From Candidatus Nitrosopumilus salarius BD31 (lineage in GTDB: Archaea > Thermoproteota > Nitrososphaeria > Nitrososphaerales > Nitrosopumilaceae), in the NCBI RefSeq assembly GCF_000242875.2, contig NZ_AEXL02000108.1, positions 1-47,481 on the forward strand: DNA of 47,481 nucleotides, read 5' to 3'. The translations under genes and the position numbers were made by a program. The notes beneath the pieces were generated by a model. That model was not told the origin of the DNA, made no database searches, and was given only the letters and a program-made list of their open reading frames with translations. This document shows, piece by piece, positions 1 through 7,479 of this stretch; within the stretch, counting starts at the first letter, position 1; every line of letters starts with the position of its first letter.

Positions 1-1900
1 TAGAGGACAATCATCATAGACGTCATTGATTCCATCATTGTCGGAATCAACTACAAATGATTTTGAAACAGAATCAGGACAACCGTCATCGTCTTGGAAT
101 TTGTTCCAGGTTTCTGGGCTAGTTGGACATGCATCTATTGCGTCGGGAATTCCATCGTGATCCCTATCACTATTTGAAATATAATCATCTGGGCAACCGT
201 CTAAATCAAGAATTCCATTATAGGTTTCTGGTTGGTTTGGACAATGATCTTTATAATCATTAATTCCATCACCGTCTGAATCTGGAGATCCTTTGTTATC
301 TGCTACATAATCAGGACATCCATCTTCATCTTGGAATTTGTTATAAGTTTCAGGAATCAAAGGACATTTGTCAGAATTATCAGGAATTCCATCAAAGTCT
401 GAATCTCCACCATTAATGAAATCAGGGTAATCAGGACAACCGTCATCATCTTGGAAGCCGTTGTATCGTTCTCTTGTAAGAGGGCATTGATCTACAGAAT
501 TTAAAATACCATCAAAGTCTGAATCAAGTTCTGATGGGTTATCTGGACAACCGTCTTGATCTAGATAACGATTCCAAGTTTCTGCAGTATCAGGACATTG
601 ATCTAATGAATCTCTAATTCCATCACCGTCTGTATCCATTACAGCTACATCAGGACATCCATCTTGATCTAGATATCCATTCACAGTTTCTGATTCAAGA
701 GGACATTTATCATTTAAATCAGGAATACCGTCACCGTCATAGTCTGGTGTTCCTAATCCAGGTACACTATCAGGACAACCGTCTGTATCTTGGAAACCAT
801 TGTAAGTTTCTTTAGCAGTTGGACATTGGTCTAAGTTATCTGGAATACCATCTCTATCTCTGTCAGTGGTAGAAGTAGTATCAGGACAACCGTCTCTATC
901 AAAAACACCATTGAATGTTTCTGGTTGGTTTGGACATAAATCGTAATAATCATTAATTCCATCACCATCAGTATCTGGAATTCCTTTATCGGATGTAACA
1001 AAATCAGGACAACCATCTAAATCTTGGAATCTATTGTAAGTTTCTTTTACTTGAGGGCATTGATCAATGCTATTAGGAATTCCATCAAGGTCTGAATCAA
1101 CATCACTAGAATAAGGAGGAATGTCAGGACAACCGTCATCGTCTTGGAAGCCATTGTATCTTTCTGGATCTAACGGACATGCATCATCAACATCCATTAT
1201 TCTATCACCATCAGCATCATTTAATGTACCATCAAATGCAGGTATTGAATCAGGACAACCGTCATAATCAGCAAATCTATTGAATGTTTCTGGTTGGTTT
1301 GGACATATATCAAATGGATCTGCAATACCATCGCCATCTTTATCACTAAATGTAGTATCTAAAGCAACATCAGGACAACCGTCTGTATCCCTATAACCAT
1401 TAAAAACTTCTGGTTCTTTTGGACACAAGTCAATTTTATCTTGTATTCCATCATTATCAGTATCAATAAAAGATGAATCCTTAACAGAATCTGGACAACC
1501 GTCATCGTCTTGGAATTTATTGTAAGTTTCAGCACTTAATGGACATTTATCTAAATAATCTGGTACACCATCTCTATCTCTATCACCAGAACCATATGTA
1601 TCAGGGCAACCGTCTATATCATCAATGCCGTTGAATGTTTCTGGTTGGTTTGGACAGTTATCAAATCTATCAATAATTCCATCACCATCTGAATCTGATG
1701 CTCCTCCAGAACCGGTTCCTGGAAGTGTATCAGGACATCCATCTTCATCTTGGAATCTGTTGTAACGCTCTTTAAGATTTGGACATTGATCAATATGATC
1801 TTCTATTCCATCATAATCTTCATCATACCATGGAACAAAATTTGAAGGACAACCATCTATAGTACTTTCATAATCTTCTTGTAAATTTGGACATTGATCA
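1..1900. repeat. Tandem ~110-125 bp coding repeats (TSP3 modules)
   Basis: On the + strand the string tcaggacaaccgtc, or a close variant, recurs about every 110-125 bases, alternating with ttggtttggaca-like segments. These are the DNA image of the GCPD and CPNQPETYN parts of the protein repeats. Neighbouring units differ at many positions, so the array is old and not freshly duplicated. Confidence 0.8.
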
Positions 1901-2019
1901 ACTGAATCATCAACACCGTCTTTATCTAAGTCATCAGCAGCAAAAACTGAACTGATGGGCATACTGGTTAAGGTAGCTACAAGCAATAATAGGAATGATA
2001 ACGAGTGTATTTTTTTCAA
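1..2019 (-). CDS. Secreted thrombospondin type 3 repeat protein (C-terminus outside window)
   Basis: The reading frame is open for 673 codons from a TTG at 2019 to the left edge, so the C-terminus is not seen. The first residues (MKKIHSLSFLLLLVATLTSM...VFA) form a signal peptide with cleavage after about residue 27. The rest is about 16 tandem modules of 35-42 residues, each with a calcium-type aspartate run (DxDxDGIxDxxDxCP) followed by ETYNxFQDxDGCPD, with two cysteines per module. This is the thrombospondin type 3 / OmpA-linker repeat; the family binds Ca2+ along the Asp ladder, and the paired Cys probably form disulfides outside the cell. A TATA-like box 30 nt upstream supports the TTG start. 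The terminal domain and function are unknown; a calcium-stabilised surface or adhesive protein is my inference. Confidence 0.85.
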   Translation of the reverse strand, partial: MKKIHSLSFLLLLVATLTSMPISSVFAADDLDKDGVDDSVDQCPNLQEDYESTIDGCPSNFVPWYDEDYDGIEDHIDQCPNLKERYNRFQDEDGCPDTLPGTGSGGASDSDGDGIIDRFDNCPNQPETFNGIDDIDGCPDTYGSGDRDRDGVPDYLDKCPLSAETYNKFQDDDGCPDSVKDSSFIDTDNDGIQDKIDLCPKEPEVFNGYRDTDGCPDVALDTTFSDKDGDGIADPFDICPNQPETFNRFADYDGCPDSIPAFDGTLNDADGDRIMDVDDACPLDPERYNGFQDDDGCPDIPPYSSDVDSDLDGIPNSIDQCPQVKETYNRFQDLDGCPDFVTSDKGIPDTDGDGINDYYDLCPNQPETFNGVFDRDGCPDTTSTTDRDRDGIPDNLDQCPTAKETYNGFQDTDGCPDSVPGLGTPDYDGDGIPDLNDKCPLESETVNGYLDQDGCPDVAVMDTDGDGIRDSLDQCPDTAETWNRYLDQDGCPDNPSELDSDFDGILNSVDQCPLTRERYNGFQDDDGCPDYPDFINGGDSDFDGIPDNSDKCPLIPETYNKFQDEDGCPDYVADNKGSPDSDGDGINDYKDHCPNQPETYNGILDLDGCPDDYISNSDRDHDGIPDAIDACPTSPETWNKFQDDDGCPDSVSKSFVVDSDNDGINDVYDDCPL

Positions 2020-2045
2020 TGCCTAAAAATACCCCGAGGATCCAG

Positions 2046-2055
2046 TTATTAAACC
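2046..2055 (-). promoter_or_regulatory. TATA box of the TSP3-repeat gene
   Basis: Minus-strand GGTTTAATAA is centred about 30 nt upstream of the TTG start, fitting leaderless or near-leaderless archaeal transcription. Confidence 0.5.
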
Positions 2056-2125
2056 TCACTCTGAAATAGACTAAGAATTTCACGAGTTTTAAGAAAAGTT
2101 TCCATGTCAGACAAAAATCTCGATC

Positions 2126-2134
2126 AATTTAAGT
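2126..2134 (+). promoter_or_regulatory. TATA box of taw1
   Basis: AATTTAAGT is centred 28 nt before the ATG at 2158, implying a leaderless transcript. It lies in the 138-bp divergent region shared with the TSP3-repeat gene. Confidence 0.5.
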
Positions 2135-2157
2135 AAAACAAATCAAGATTTGAATTC

Positions 2158-3186
2158 ATGAGTTGTTCTGGAGAAACAATTGAAGATGACGATCGTTTAA
2201 TTCAGATCAGGCCGGCTATATCTGAGCAGTTAAAAAAAGCAAAATATGGTGTTGCGGATCATTCAACCGTAGAACTTTGTCATTGGACAAAAAAATCTTT
2301 CAAGCATGAGGGAAGTTGCTACAAACACAAATTTTATGGAATTTCAACTCATCGATGTATGGAGTTTTCTCCAGCTGGAATGCATTGTGAAAATCGATGC
2401 GTGTATTGTTGGAGACCAATGGAATTTTACGATTCACTGAAAATGGAAACAGAACATGTTGCAGAACCTAAAGAAATTCTAACAAAGCTGATGGCTGAAA
2501 GAAAAAAACTGATTAATGGATACTATGGAGATTCAAGAAACGATAAACAGAGATTAGATGAATCATTATTGCCAAGTCACTATGCAATTTCGCTTTCTGG
2601 TGAACCTACAATGTACCCTAAACTACCAGAACTTATCAAATATCTAAATTCTTTAGAGTCAACAAAATCAATTTTTCTTGTAACTAATGGACAAGAGCCA
2701 GACATGATTCAAAGATTACAAGATGAGGATGCATTACCAACACAATTGTACTTGTCAACAAATGCTGCAGATTATGATTCGTTTATTAGAATAAACAAGC
2801 CAAAATATGATGATTCATGGGAAAGATGGAATAGAACACTTGATATGTTAAAGAATTTGAATACAAGGACAGTTTTAAGAATTACTTTGATTAGGAATTA
2901 CAATGATCAAAAAGAAGTAATTCCAGCGTTTGCGGAAATGTTTAGAAAAGCAAGTCCTCACTTTATTGAAATAAAATCATATATGCATATTGGACGTTCA
3001 ACTAATAGGTTAGAGCATTCAAATATGTTAGAAATGGAAGAAGTAAAAAAATTTAGTGAGCAAGTTGCAAAACAAAGTAAAATATTTTCAATAATGGATG
3101 AAAGTATTGTTTCAAGAATTTCAATTTTACAAAATAATGAACGATTTATTGATCGTTGGATTTCAACTTATACAAATACCAATTAG
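2158..3186 (+). CDS. taw1: Radical SAM 4-demethylwyosine synthase (Taw1/TYW1)
   Basis: This enzyme makes the tricyclic 4-demethylwyosine base from m1G37 of tRNA-Phe, using SAM and pyruvate. The radical-SAM cluster motif CENRCVYC gives Cys77, Cys81 and Cys84. Three upstream cysteines (41, 54, 67), spaced 13 and 13 residues apart, match the second Fe-S cluster of archaeal TYW1. Other family features are WRPMEF after the cluster, the SLSGEPTMYP segment (about residues 144-153) and LSTNA. Length 342 aa is normal for the archaeal form without the flavodoxin domain. It starts a block of tRNA-modification genes. Its last 41 bp overlap the 3' end of the convergent ITPase gene, so both C-termini are encoded by the same DNA. 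Confidence 0.92.
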   Translation: MSCSGETIEDDDRLIQIRPAISEQLKKAKYGVADHSTVELCHWTKKSFKHEGSCYKHKFYGISTHRCMEFSPAGMHCENRCVYCWRPMEFYDSLKMETEHVAEPKEILTKLMAERKKLINGYYGDSRNDKQRLDESLLPSHYAISLSGEPTMYPKLPELIKYLNSLESTKSIFLVTNGQEPDMIQRLQDEDALPTQLYLSTNAADYDSFIRINKPKYDDSWERWNRTLDMLKNLNTRTVLRITLIRNYNDQKEVIPAFAEMFRKASPHFIEIKSYMHIGRSTNRLEHSNMLEMEEVKKFSEQVAKQSKIFSIMDESIVSRISILQNNERFIDRWISTYTNTN

Positions 3187-3712
3187 AAAATTTTTTCAGT
3201 GCCTTGAATCTGTGAGATAATTCATTTTTGTTATTTATTTCAGCAAAAGTTTTTTTTGAATTATGTGGGATAAAGATCGGATCATATCCCCAACCTTTTC
3301 CTTTTTGAGATTTTGATATTGTACCATCAAGTTTTGCATCAAAAGATTTTGATATTGTTTTATCGCAATAAGTAATGATTGAAACAAATTTTGCTTTTCT
3401 ATTATTTTTTAAAAGATTAAGAATTCCTTTGTTTCCAACAGTTTTGAAAACATATGATGAATATGGACCAGGAAAACCTCTAAGTGAATCAATGAATAAA
3501 CCATCATCTTCAATAATCACAGGTTTTCTAAATTTAGAGTAAGCATCTCTTGCTTTTTTTAATGCAATTTCATGAAGGGAATTAGATTGTATTTCTTCCA
3601 AATTCAATTGGAAAAAACCAAGTTTTATCTCAAAAGTATCTAGAATATTTTTCGCTTCTAAATATTTATGATTATTTGATGATACAAAAAATAGATCAAA
3701 CGACTTCTGCAT
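3146..3712 (-). CDS. RdgB/HAM1-type inosine/xanthosine triphosphate pyrophosphatase
   Basis: House-cleaning enzyme that hydrolyses dITP, ITP and XTP to monophosphates. Family motifs are SSNNHKYLEAK near the N-terminus (nucleotide-binding loop), EDDGLFIDSLRGFPGPYSS, GYDPIFIP and the C-terminal ELSHRFKAL (SHR signature). I place the start at the ATG at 3712 (MQKSFDLFFVSSNN); a GTG three codons upstream is also possible. The start overlaps the 3' end of bud32 by 17 nt, so the two are translated from one transcript. The C-terminus overlaps taw1 on the other strand. Confidence 0.88.
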   Translation of the reverse strand: MQKSFDLFFVSSNNHKYLEAKNILDTFEIKLGFFQLNLEEIQSNSLHEIALKKARDAYSKFRKPVIIEDDGLFIDSLRGFPGPYSSYVFKTVGNKGILNLLKNNRKAKFVSIITYCDKTISKSFDAKLDGTISKSQKGKGWGYDPIFIPHNSKKTFAEINNKNELSHRFKALKKFSNWYLYKLKSNDQ

Positions 3713-4322
3713 ACCTACCACGACTTTCTATATCTGAAACTAGTTTAGTAATTTTTGTAAAATATTCATTGCCAACTACAGATTTGTATCCAAGTAAGAA
3801 ATTTTTCCAAGATTGCTTCATAATTTGAGCATGTGCGCTGTTTAGAATTTCTTTAATTAATCTCAAATCAACTGCATGATCTTCTGATTTTATTGTGTTT
3901 TGAGATAAACCAAAATCAATGACAAAAACAGTGTTTTTAAATAAAATGAAATTTGAAGTAGTCAAGTCACCATGCATGACACCATGTTTATGCATTGTAC
4001 CAACTAATTTTCCAATAGTTTTTGATGATTCAATGATTTTGGAATCAGCCAAATCATGAACAGGCTTACCAGGAATTTCCTGCATCATGATAGAGGAGTT
4101 GTCCAAGTTTACAAAATACACCAGAGGTGTTGGAATTCCAAACGATTTTACAAAAGATAACATTTGGGATTCCTTTATGGTTCTTTGTTTACGTATTTTT
4201 GAATCAAGTATAGGATTACGATAATTTTTCATTTTTCTAATTTTAAGAATTGCTTTAGAATTTTGCCATTTGGTTTCATAAATGTCAGCCTCTGCACCTT
4301 TCTTCAATAATTTCATTAACAT
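3696..4322 (-). CDS. bud32: KEOPS complex kinase/ATPase Bud32
   Basis: Small atypical protein kinase (208 aa) that supports Kae1 in tRNA t6A37 synthesis. Visible parts are the N-terminal KKGAEADIYE glycine-poor loop, the ATP lysine in AILKIRKMK, KRYR-like NPILDSKIRKQRT, the catalytic loop MHGDLTTSNF and the metal-binding IDFGLS (DFG). Length is typical for free-standing Bud32; many archaea fuse it to Kae1, but here kae1 is a separate gene upstream on the same strand, with a divergent GRAM-like gene between them. It has its own TATA-like element at 4340-4352. Confidence 0.93.
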   Translation of the reverse strand: MLMKLLKKGAEADIYETKWQNSKAILKIRKMKNYRNPILDSKIRKQRTIKESQMLSFVKSFGIPTPLVYFVNLDNSSIMMQEIPGKPVHDLADSKIIESSKTIGKLVGTMHKHGVMHGDLTTSNFILFKNTVFVIDFGLSQNTIKSEDHAVDLRLIKEILNSAHAQIMKQSWKNFLLGYKSVVGNEYFTKITKLVSDIESRGRYAEVV

Positions 4323-4352
4323 TATATCCGAAAGAATTCAATAAAAATTAAT
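4321..4352. promoter_or_regulatory. Interleaved divergent promoters for bud32 (-) and the GRAM-like gene (+)
   Basis: On the + strand ATTATATC (4321-4328) is 29 nt before the ATG at 4354. On the - strand an ATTAATTTTTATT tract (4340-4352) lies about 25 nt before the bud32 ATG. The TATA element of each gene sits essentially at the transcription start of the other, so the two promoters should compete. Confidence 0.5.
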
Positions 4353-4353
4353 C

Positions 4354-4683
4354 ATGGATGAAGGGGAAAAAAGAATAAAACAAGAAGATTGCAGTGAAGA
4401 CAATTTGGGCGCTGGAATTCTCACATTGACAAATAAGAGATTAGCATTTGACAAAACTAGTGCAAGAATCATGGATTTTTCAAAAAATTTTGGAGAGACG
4501 ATAATAGAGTTTTCACTAGATAAAGTGATAAAAACATGGAAAGAAGGATTATTCATAAAAAAAGTTTGTTTTACTGTAAAAACAGATGAAGGTGAAAAAA
4601 CTTTCAAGTTTGGAGTCTTTAATACAAAAGATTGGCTAAAAAATATAGATAAGGCAATTTCTGAATTCAATAATCAATTTTAA
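4354..4683 (+). CDS. Small GRAM/PH-like domain protein, function unknown
   Basis: 109 aa, no signal peptide or TM segment. The pattern of short beta strands (GAGILTLTNKRLAFDK, ETIIEFSLDKVIKTW, KKVCFTVKTDEGEKTFKFGVF) followed by a C-terminal helix (DWLKNIDKAISEF) is that of a GRAM/PH-type domain; TLTNKRLAF is the most typical piece. Such domains usually bind lipid or protein partners, but no archaeal function is established. The gene lies on the opposite strand between kae1 and bud32, and its last 17 bp overlap the kae1 3' end. A reverse-strand ORF across the same bases is a shadow of this gene. Confidence 0.7.
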   Translation: MDEGEKRIKQEDCSEDNLGAGILTLTNKRLAFDKTSARIMDFSKNFGETIIEFSLDKVIKTWKEGLFIKKVCFTVKTDEGEKTFKFGVFNTKDWLKNIDKAISEFNNQF

Positions 4684-5650
4684 CTGAATCTAATCTCCAT
4701 GATTGTGTAACAAAAGTATCTTTTAGTAAAGTGCCTTCTTTAACCTGAGATTCCAAAAGTCCAGTCCAACATATTTGGCTGCCGCAATCACCAGCATAAC
4801 GTAATGGAACCACAAAAAACTTACACCCATGTCTTTTGCATACATCTTTAAGCATTTCAGATAACCTTTTGTTAGCTGCAACACCTCCAACTATCATCAA
4901 TTCTTTTTTACGTGTAAAAGATAATGCTCGCTCTACTGTTTCACTGATCATTGCAAAAGCAGTTTCTTGAAGTGAGTAGCATGCATCAACTTTACTTTTT
5001 TTTGCTACAGTCTTTGTTGCGGACAATAAACCTGAAAAAGAAACATCATTTCCCTTTACAGAATATGGTAATTCAACATAATTTGGAGAAGTAGAGGCCA
5101 GTTCCTCGATATTTTTTCCACATGGAGAAGCAAATCCAATTGATCTGCCAAACTGATCAAGAAGCTGACCCAATGTGATGTCTAGGGTTTCACCAAAAAC
5201 TCTCCATTGCTTGTTAAGAAATGCTAAGAGCATAGTATGTCCTCCAGATACTAAAAGTACCAAAGGATTAGTTGCACCAGTCAGTAATTTTCCTAATTCA
5301 ATGTGACCAATTGCGTGATTTACAGGATATATAGGAATTTTATAAAATGATGACAGAGATCGTGCAACAACTGCACCAACACGTAAACATGGACCTAATC
5401 CAGGACCAGCTGCATATGAAACAATATCTATATCATTGATTTTTGCATTTGCCTCTTGTAGACACTCAGATAATACCAAAGAGCTATTTTCAATATGATG
5501 ACGTGAAGCTTCTCGTGGATGAATTCCTTCCCCATCTGCGGGACGATAAATTTTTCTAATATCTGAGAGAATTTTTCCTTTTTTTCCCTTTTTTTCAATT
5601 ATGGCACATGAAAATGTATGAGCTGTACTTTCAATACCCAATCCTAACAT
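4667..5650 (-). CDS. kae1: KEOPS catalytic subunit Kae1 (tRNA t6A37 threonylcarbamoyltransferase)
   Basis: Transfers the threonylcarbamoyl group of TC-AMP to A37 of ANN-decoding tRNAs. ASKHA-fold features are the N-terminal GIESTAHTFS phosphate loop, the metal-binding HPREASRHHIENS (His pair), VSGGHTMLL, and MIVGGVAANKRL near the C-terminus. The 327-aa length is that of Kae1 without a fused Bud32. One base separates its ATG from the stop of the upstream YchF-type GTPase gene, so the two are co-transcribed. Confidence 0.95.
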   Translation of the reverse strand: MLGLGIESTAHTFSCAIIEKKGKKGKILSDIRKIYRPADGEGIHPREASRHHIENSSLVLSECLQEANAKINDIDIVSYAAGPGLGPCLRVGAVVARSLSSFYKIPIYPVNHAIGHIELGKLLTGATNPLVLLVSGGHTMLLAFLNKQWRVFGETLDITLGQLLDQFGRSIGFASPCGKNIEELASTSPNYVELPYSVKGNDVSFSGLLSATKTVAKKSKVDACYSLQETAFAMISETVERALSFTRKKELMIVGGVAANKRLSEMLKDVCKRHGCKFFVVPLRYAGDCGSQICWTGLLESQVKEGTLLKDTFVTQSWRLDSVKIDY

Positions 5651-5651
5651 G

Positions 5652-6839
5652 TTATCCCCTACTTAGCGTAGAGATTATTTTAATCACATCCCCGTTCTTT
5701 AGTTTTTGATCTCCACTAATCCTTTGTTTGGTTTTACAATCAATTGCATGTAAAAATCCCTTTGCAATATCTGCATGAATTAAGCCTGCCAAATCTTTTG
5801 CAGTAGAATCTTGAGGTAGTAATTTTGTATCAGGTAAAACAATGCCATCTTTGTTGGTTAGTTTTGTTTCATCCTCTACAGGATAAACTACAATAAACTT
5901 TAGAGAATCAAATACAGCAGTGTTGAGGATTTTTTGAATTCCAGTTGATTGAATTTTAGATAACACTGACTTTACTAAATCAAGTGCTTTTTGTTGTGCT
6001 GGTGCAATTTCTTTGCCTTCAACAATTGTAAAGTTTTCATCACCAGGAGAATAGTTAATGATTCCAGCTTTTGTTGCTTTACGTAATAATAATTCAGTTT
6101 CAGCACTACAAGGAACAACAGTTTCTGGGATTTTTTTTAGAATTTCAAGATCTTTGCAGAGATCTGCTTTATTTGCTGCGATGATCATAGGTTTTGTATC
6201 TTTTCTTAATTCTTTAACAAAAGTTTGAATATCAGATTCTTGCCAGTCTTTAGGATTTTTAGCAACTAGTCCTAATTTTTGCAATATTTCATGTACTTGG
6301 TAATCCTTAATTCCCAATCCAGTAAATCGTTTTGCTATACCATCAGTTAGTTTTGCTCTTTTTTGATCTATCTCACGGGTTATCTTATCCCATTCTCTTT
6401 TTAGAATATCTGCAAACCATTGATCAAATTCATCTTGAACAAATATAATATCTTCTAAAGGATCATGAGTTCCAACTGGAATTGGTTGTCCTTGAATATC
6501 AGTAGCTCCTGCAATGTCAACTACATGAATCAAAACTTCAGCTTGTCTTGCATCATCAAGGAATTGATTACCTAATCCTTTTCCTTCATGAGCACCTGGA
6601 ACTAATCCTGCAACATCAATGAGTTTTACAGGAATCAAACGTGTACCGTTAACACATAATTCATTTTCATGTTTAATCTTAAAATGCTTACAGGCACAGT
6701 CAGCTTTAACAAATGCAACACCCACATTTGGTTCAATTGTTGTAAAAGGAAAGTTACCAGATGCCACTTGTGTTTCAGTGGCTGCAGAGAAAAATGTCGA
6801 TTTTCCAACATTTGCTTTACCTAGTAAACCAATTTGCAA
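5652..6839 (-). CDS. YchF/OLA1-related GTPase with C-terminal TGS domain
   Basis: Obg-superfamily translation-associated NTPase (395 aa). P-loop GLLGKANVGKST (G1) and DVAGLVPGAHEGKGLGNQFL (G3) are clear. G4 is ANKAD, the GTP-specific NKxD form, unlike bacterial YchF/OLA1 where this motif is altered and ATP is used. The last ~80 residues (LPDTKLLPQDSTAKDLA to GDVIKII) form a TGS domain. It starts at TTG 6839; a CTTATTAG-like box about 26 nt upstream supports this. It heads the ychF-kae1 pair. Confidence 0.9.
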   Translation of the reverse strand: MQIGLLGKANVGKSTFFSAATETQVASGNFPFTTIEPNVGVAFVKADCACKHFKIKHENELCVNGTRLIPVKLIDVAGLVPGAHEGKGLGNQFLDDARQAEVLIHVVDIAGATDIQGQPIPVGTHDPLEDIIFVQDEFDQWFADILKREWDKITREIDQKRAKLTDGIAKRFTGLGIKDYQVHEILQKLGLVAKNPKDWQESDIQTFVKELRKDTKPMIIAANKADLCKDLEILKKIPETVVPCSAETELLLRKATKAGIINYSPGDENFTIVEGKEIAPAQQKALDLVKSVLSKIQSTGIQKILNTAVFDSLKFIVVYPVEDETKLTNKDGIVLPDTKLLPQDSTAKDLAGLIHADIAKGFLHAIDCKTKQRISGDQKLKNGDVIKIISTLSRG

Positions 6840-6861
6840 TATTGTAAAAAATCTAATTCTA

Positions 6862-6890
6862 CTTATTAGTATTGAGAAATCATTTAATTC
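6862..6890. promoter_or_regulatory. Divergent TATA boxes for the YchF-type GTPase (-) and Fap7-like kinase (+)
   Basis: The plus-strand segment 6862-6869 reads CTAATAAG on the minus strand, about 26 nt from the TTG at 6839. TTTAATTC at 6883-6890 is about 26 nt from the ATG at 6912. Confidence 0.4.
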
Positions 6891-6908
6891 AATTGATAAT
6901 GATTTGAT

Positions 6909-7460
6909 ATGATGTCAATAGTGATTTCTGGAAATCCAGGTACGGGCAAACATACCATTGCACAACAAATTGCTCAAAAGTTGAATTTATCAATTATCGA
7001 TATTAATCAAGTTGCAAAGAGTGGGGAGTTATTTGAAAAAAATGATGATACTAATGATGTGGATCCTGAAAAACTGAAAAAAATTCTTCAGAATAAAATT
7101 TCTGAAAAAAATCTGATTGTTGGTCATTTGGCACCATATGTTTTAGATAAAAGTCAAGTGAAAATAATGATTATTTTAAGAAGAGATCCCTATGAATTGG
7201 TCTCAGTCTACAAGAAAAGAAAGTACACGGATAAGAAGATCAAGGAGAATGTCGGAAGTGAAGTATTAGGCATAATTGCACATGATGCGAGAAGTAAATT
7301 CCATGAGAAAATGTTTCAAATTAACAACAGCGGGAAAAGCATTGAAGATGAAGTTGAGAAAGTTATGAGTTTAATTTCAGGTGATAAAGCAAGTGAAGAA
7401 GTAGATTGGCTTGATTTGGTAACAAAAAATAATGATTTGGAAAAATTTTTTGGTGATTGA
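6909..7460 (+). CDS. AK6/Fap7-type adenylate kinase (ribosome assembly NTPase)
   Basis: P-loop kinase of the archaeal/eukaryal AK6 (Fap7, CINAP) family, which has adenylate-kinase-like activity and helps mature the small ribosomal subunit. Walker A is GNPGTGKHT at residues 8-16. The lid region RRDPYEL...RKYTDKKIKENVGSEVL and the C-terminal DWLDLV fit the family. Two ATGs are adjacent (6909, 6912); TATA spacing favours the second slightly. The tgtA gene follows after 19 nt, probably on the same transcript. Confidence 0.85.
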   Translation: MMSIVISGNPGTGKHTIAQQIAQKLNLSIIDINQVAKSGELFEKNDDTNDVDPEKLKKILQNKISEKNLIVGHLAPYVLDKSQVKIMIILRRDPYELVSVYKKRKYTDKKIKENVGSEVLGIIAHDARSKFHEKMFQINNSGKSIEDEVEKVMSLISGDKASEEVDWLDLVTKNNDLEKFFGD

Positions 7461-7479
7461 TTAAATAACGCCTTTTAGT

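Noticed and set aside
831..1016. A 61-residue minus-strand ORF
   Set aside because: It lies in another frame inside the TSP3-repeat gene and is a product of the repeats.
1..1900. Regularly spaced DNA repeats resembling a CRISPR or satellite array
   Set aside because: The units are 110-125 bp, diverged, and translate in one open frame as TSP3 protein modules; there are no short identical repeats with unique spacers.
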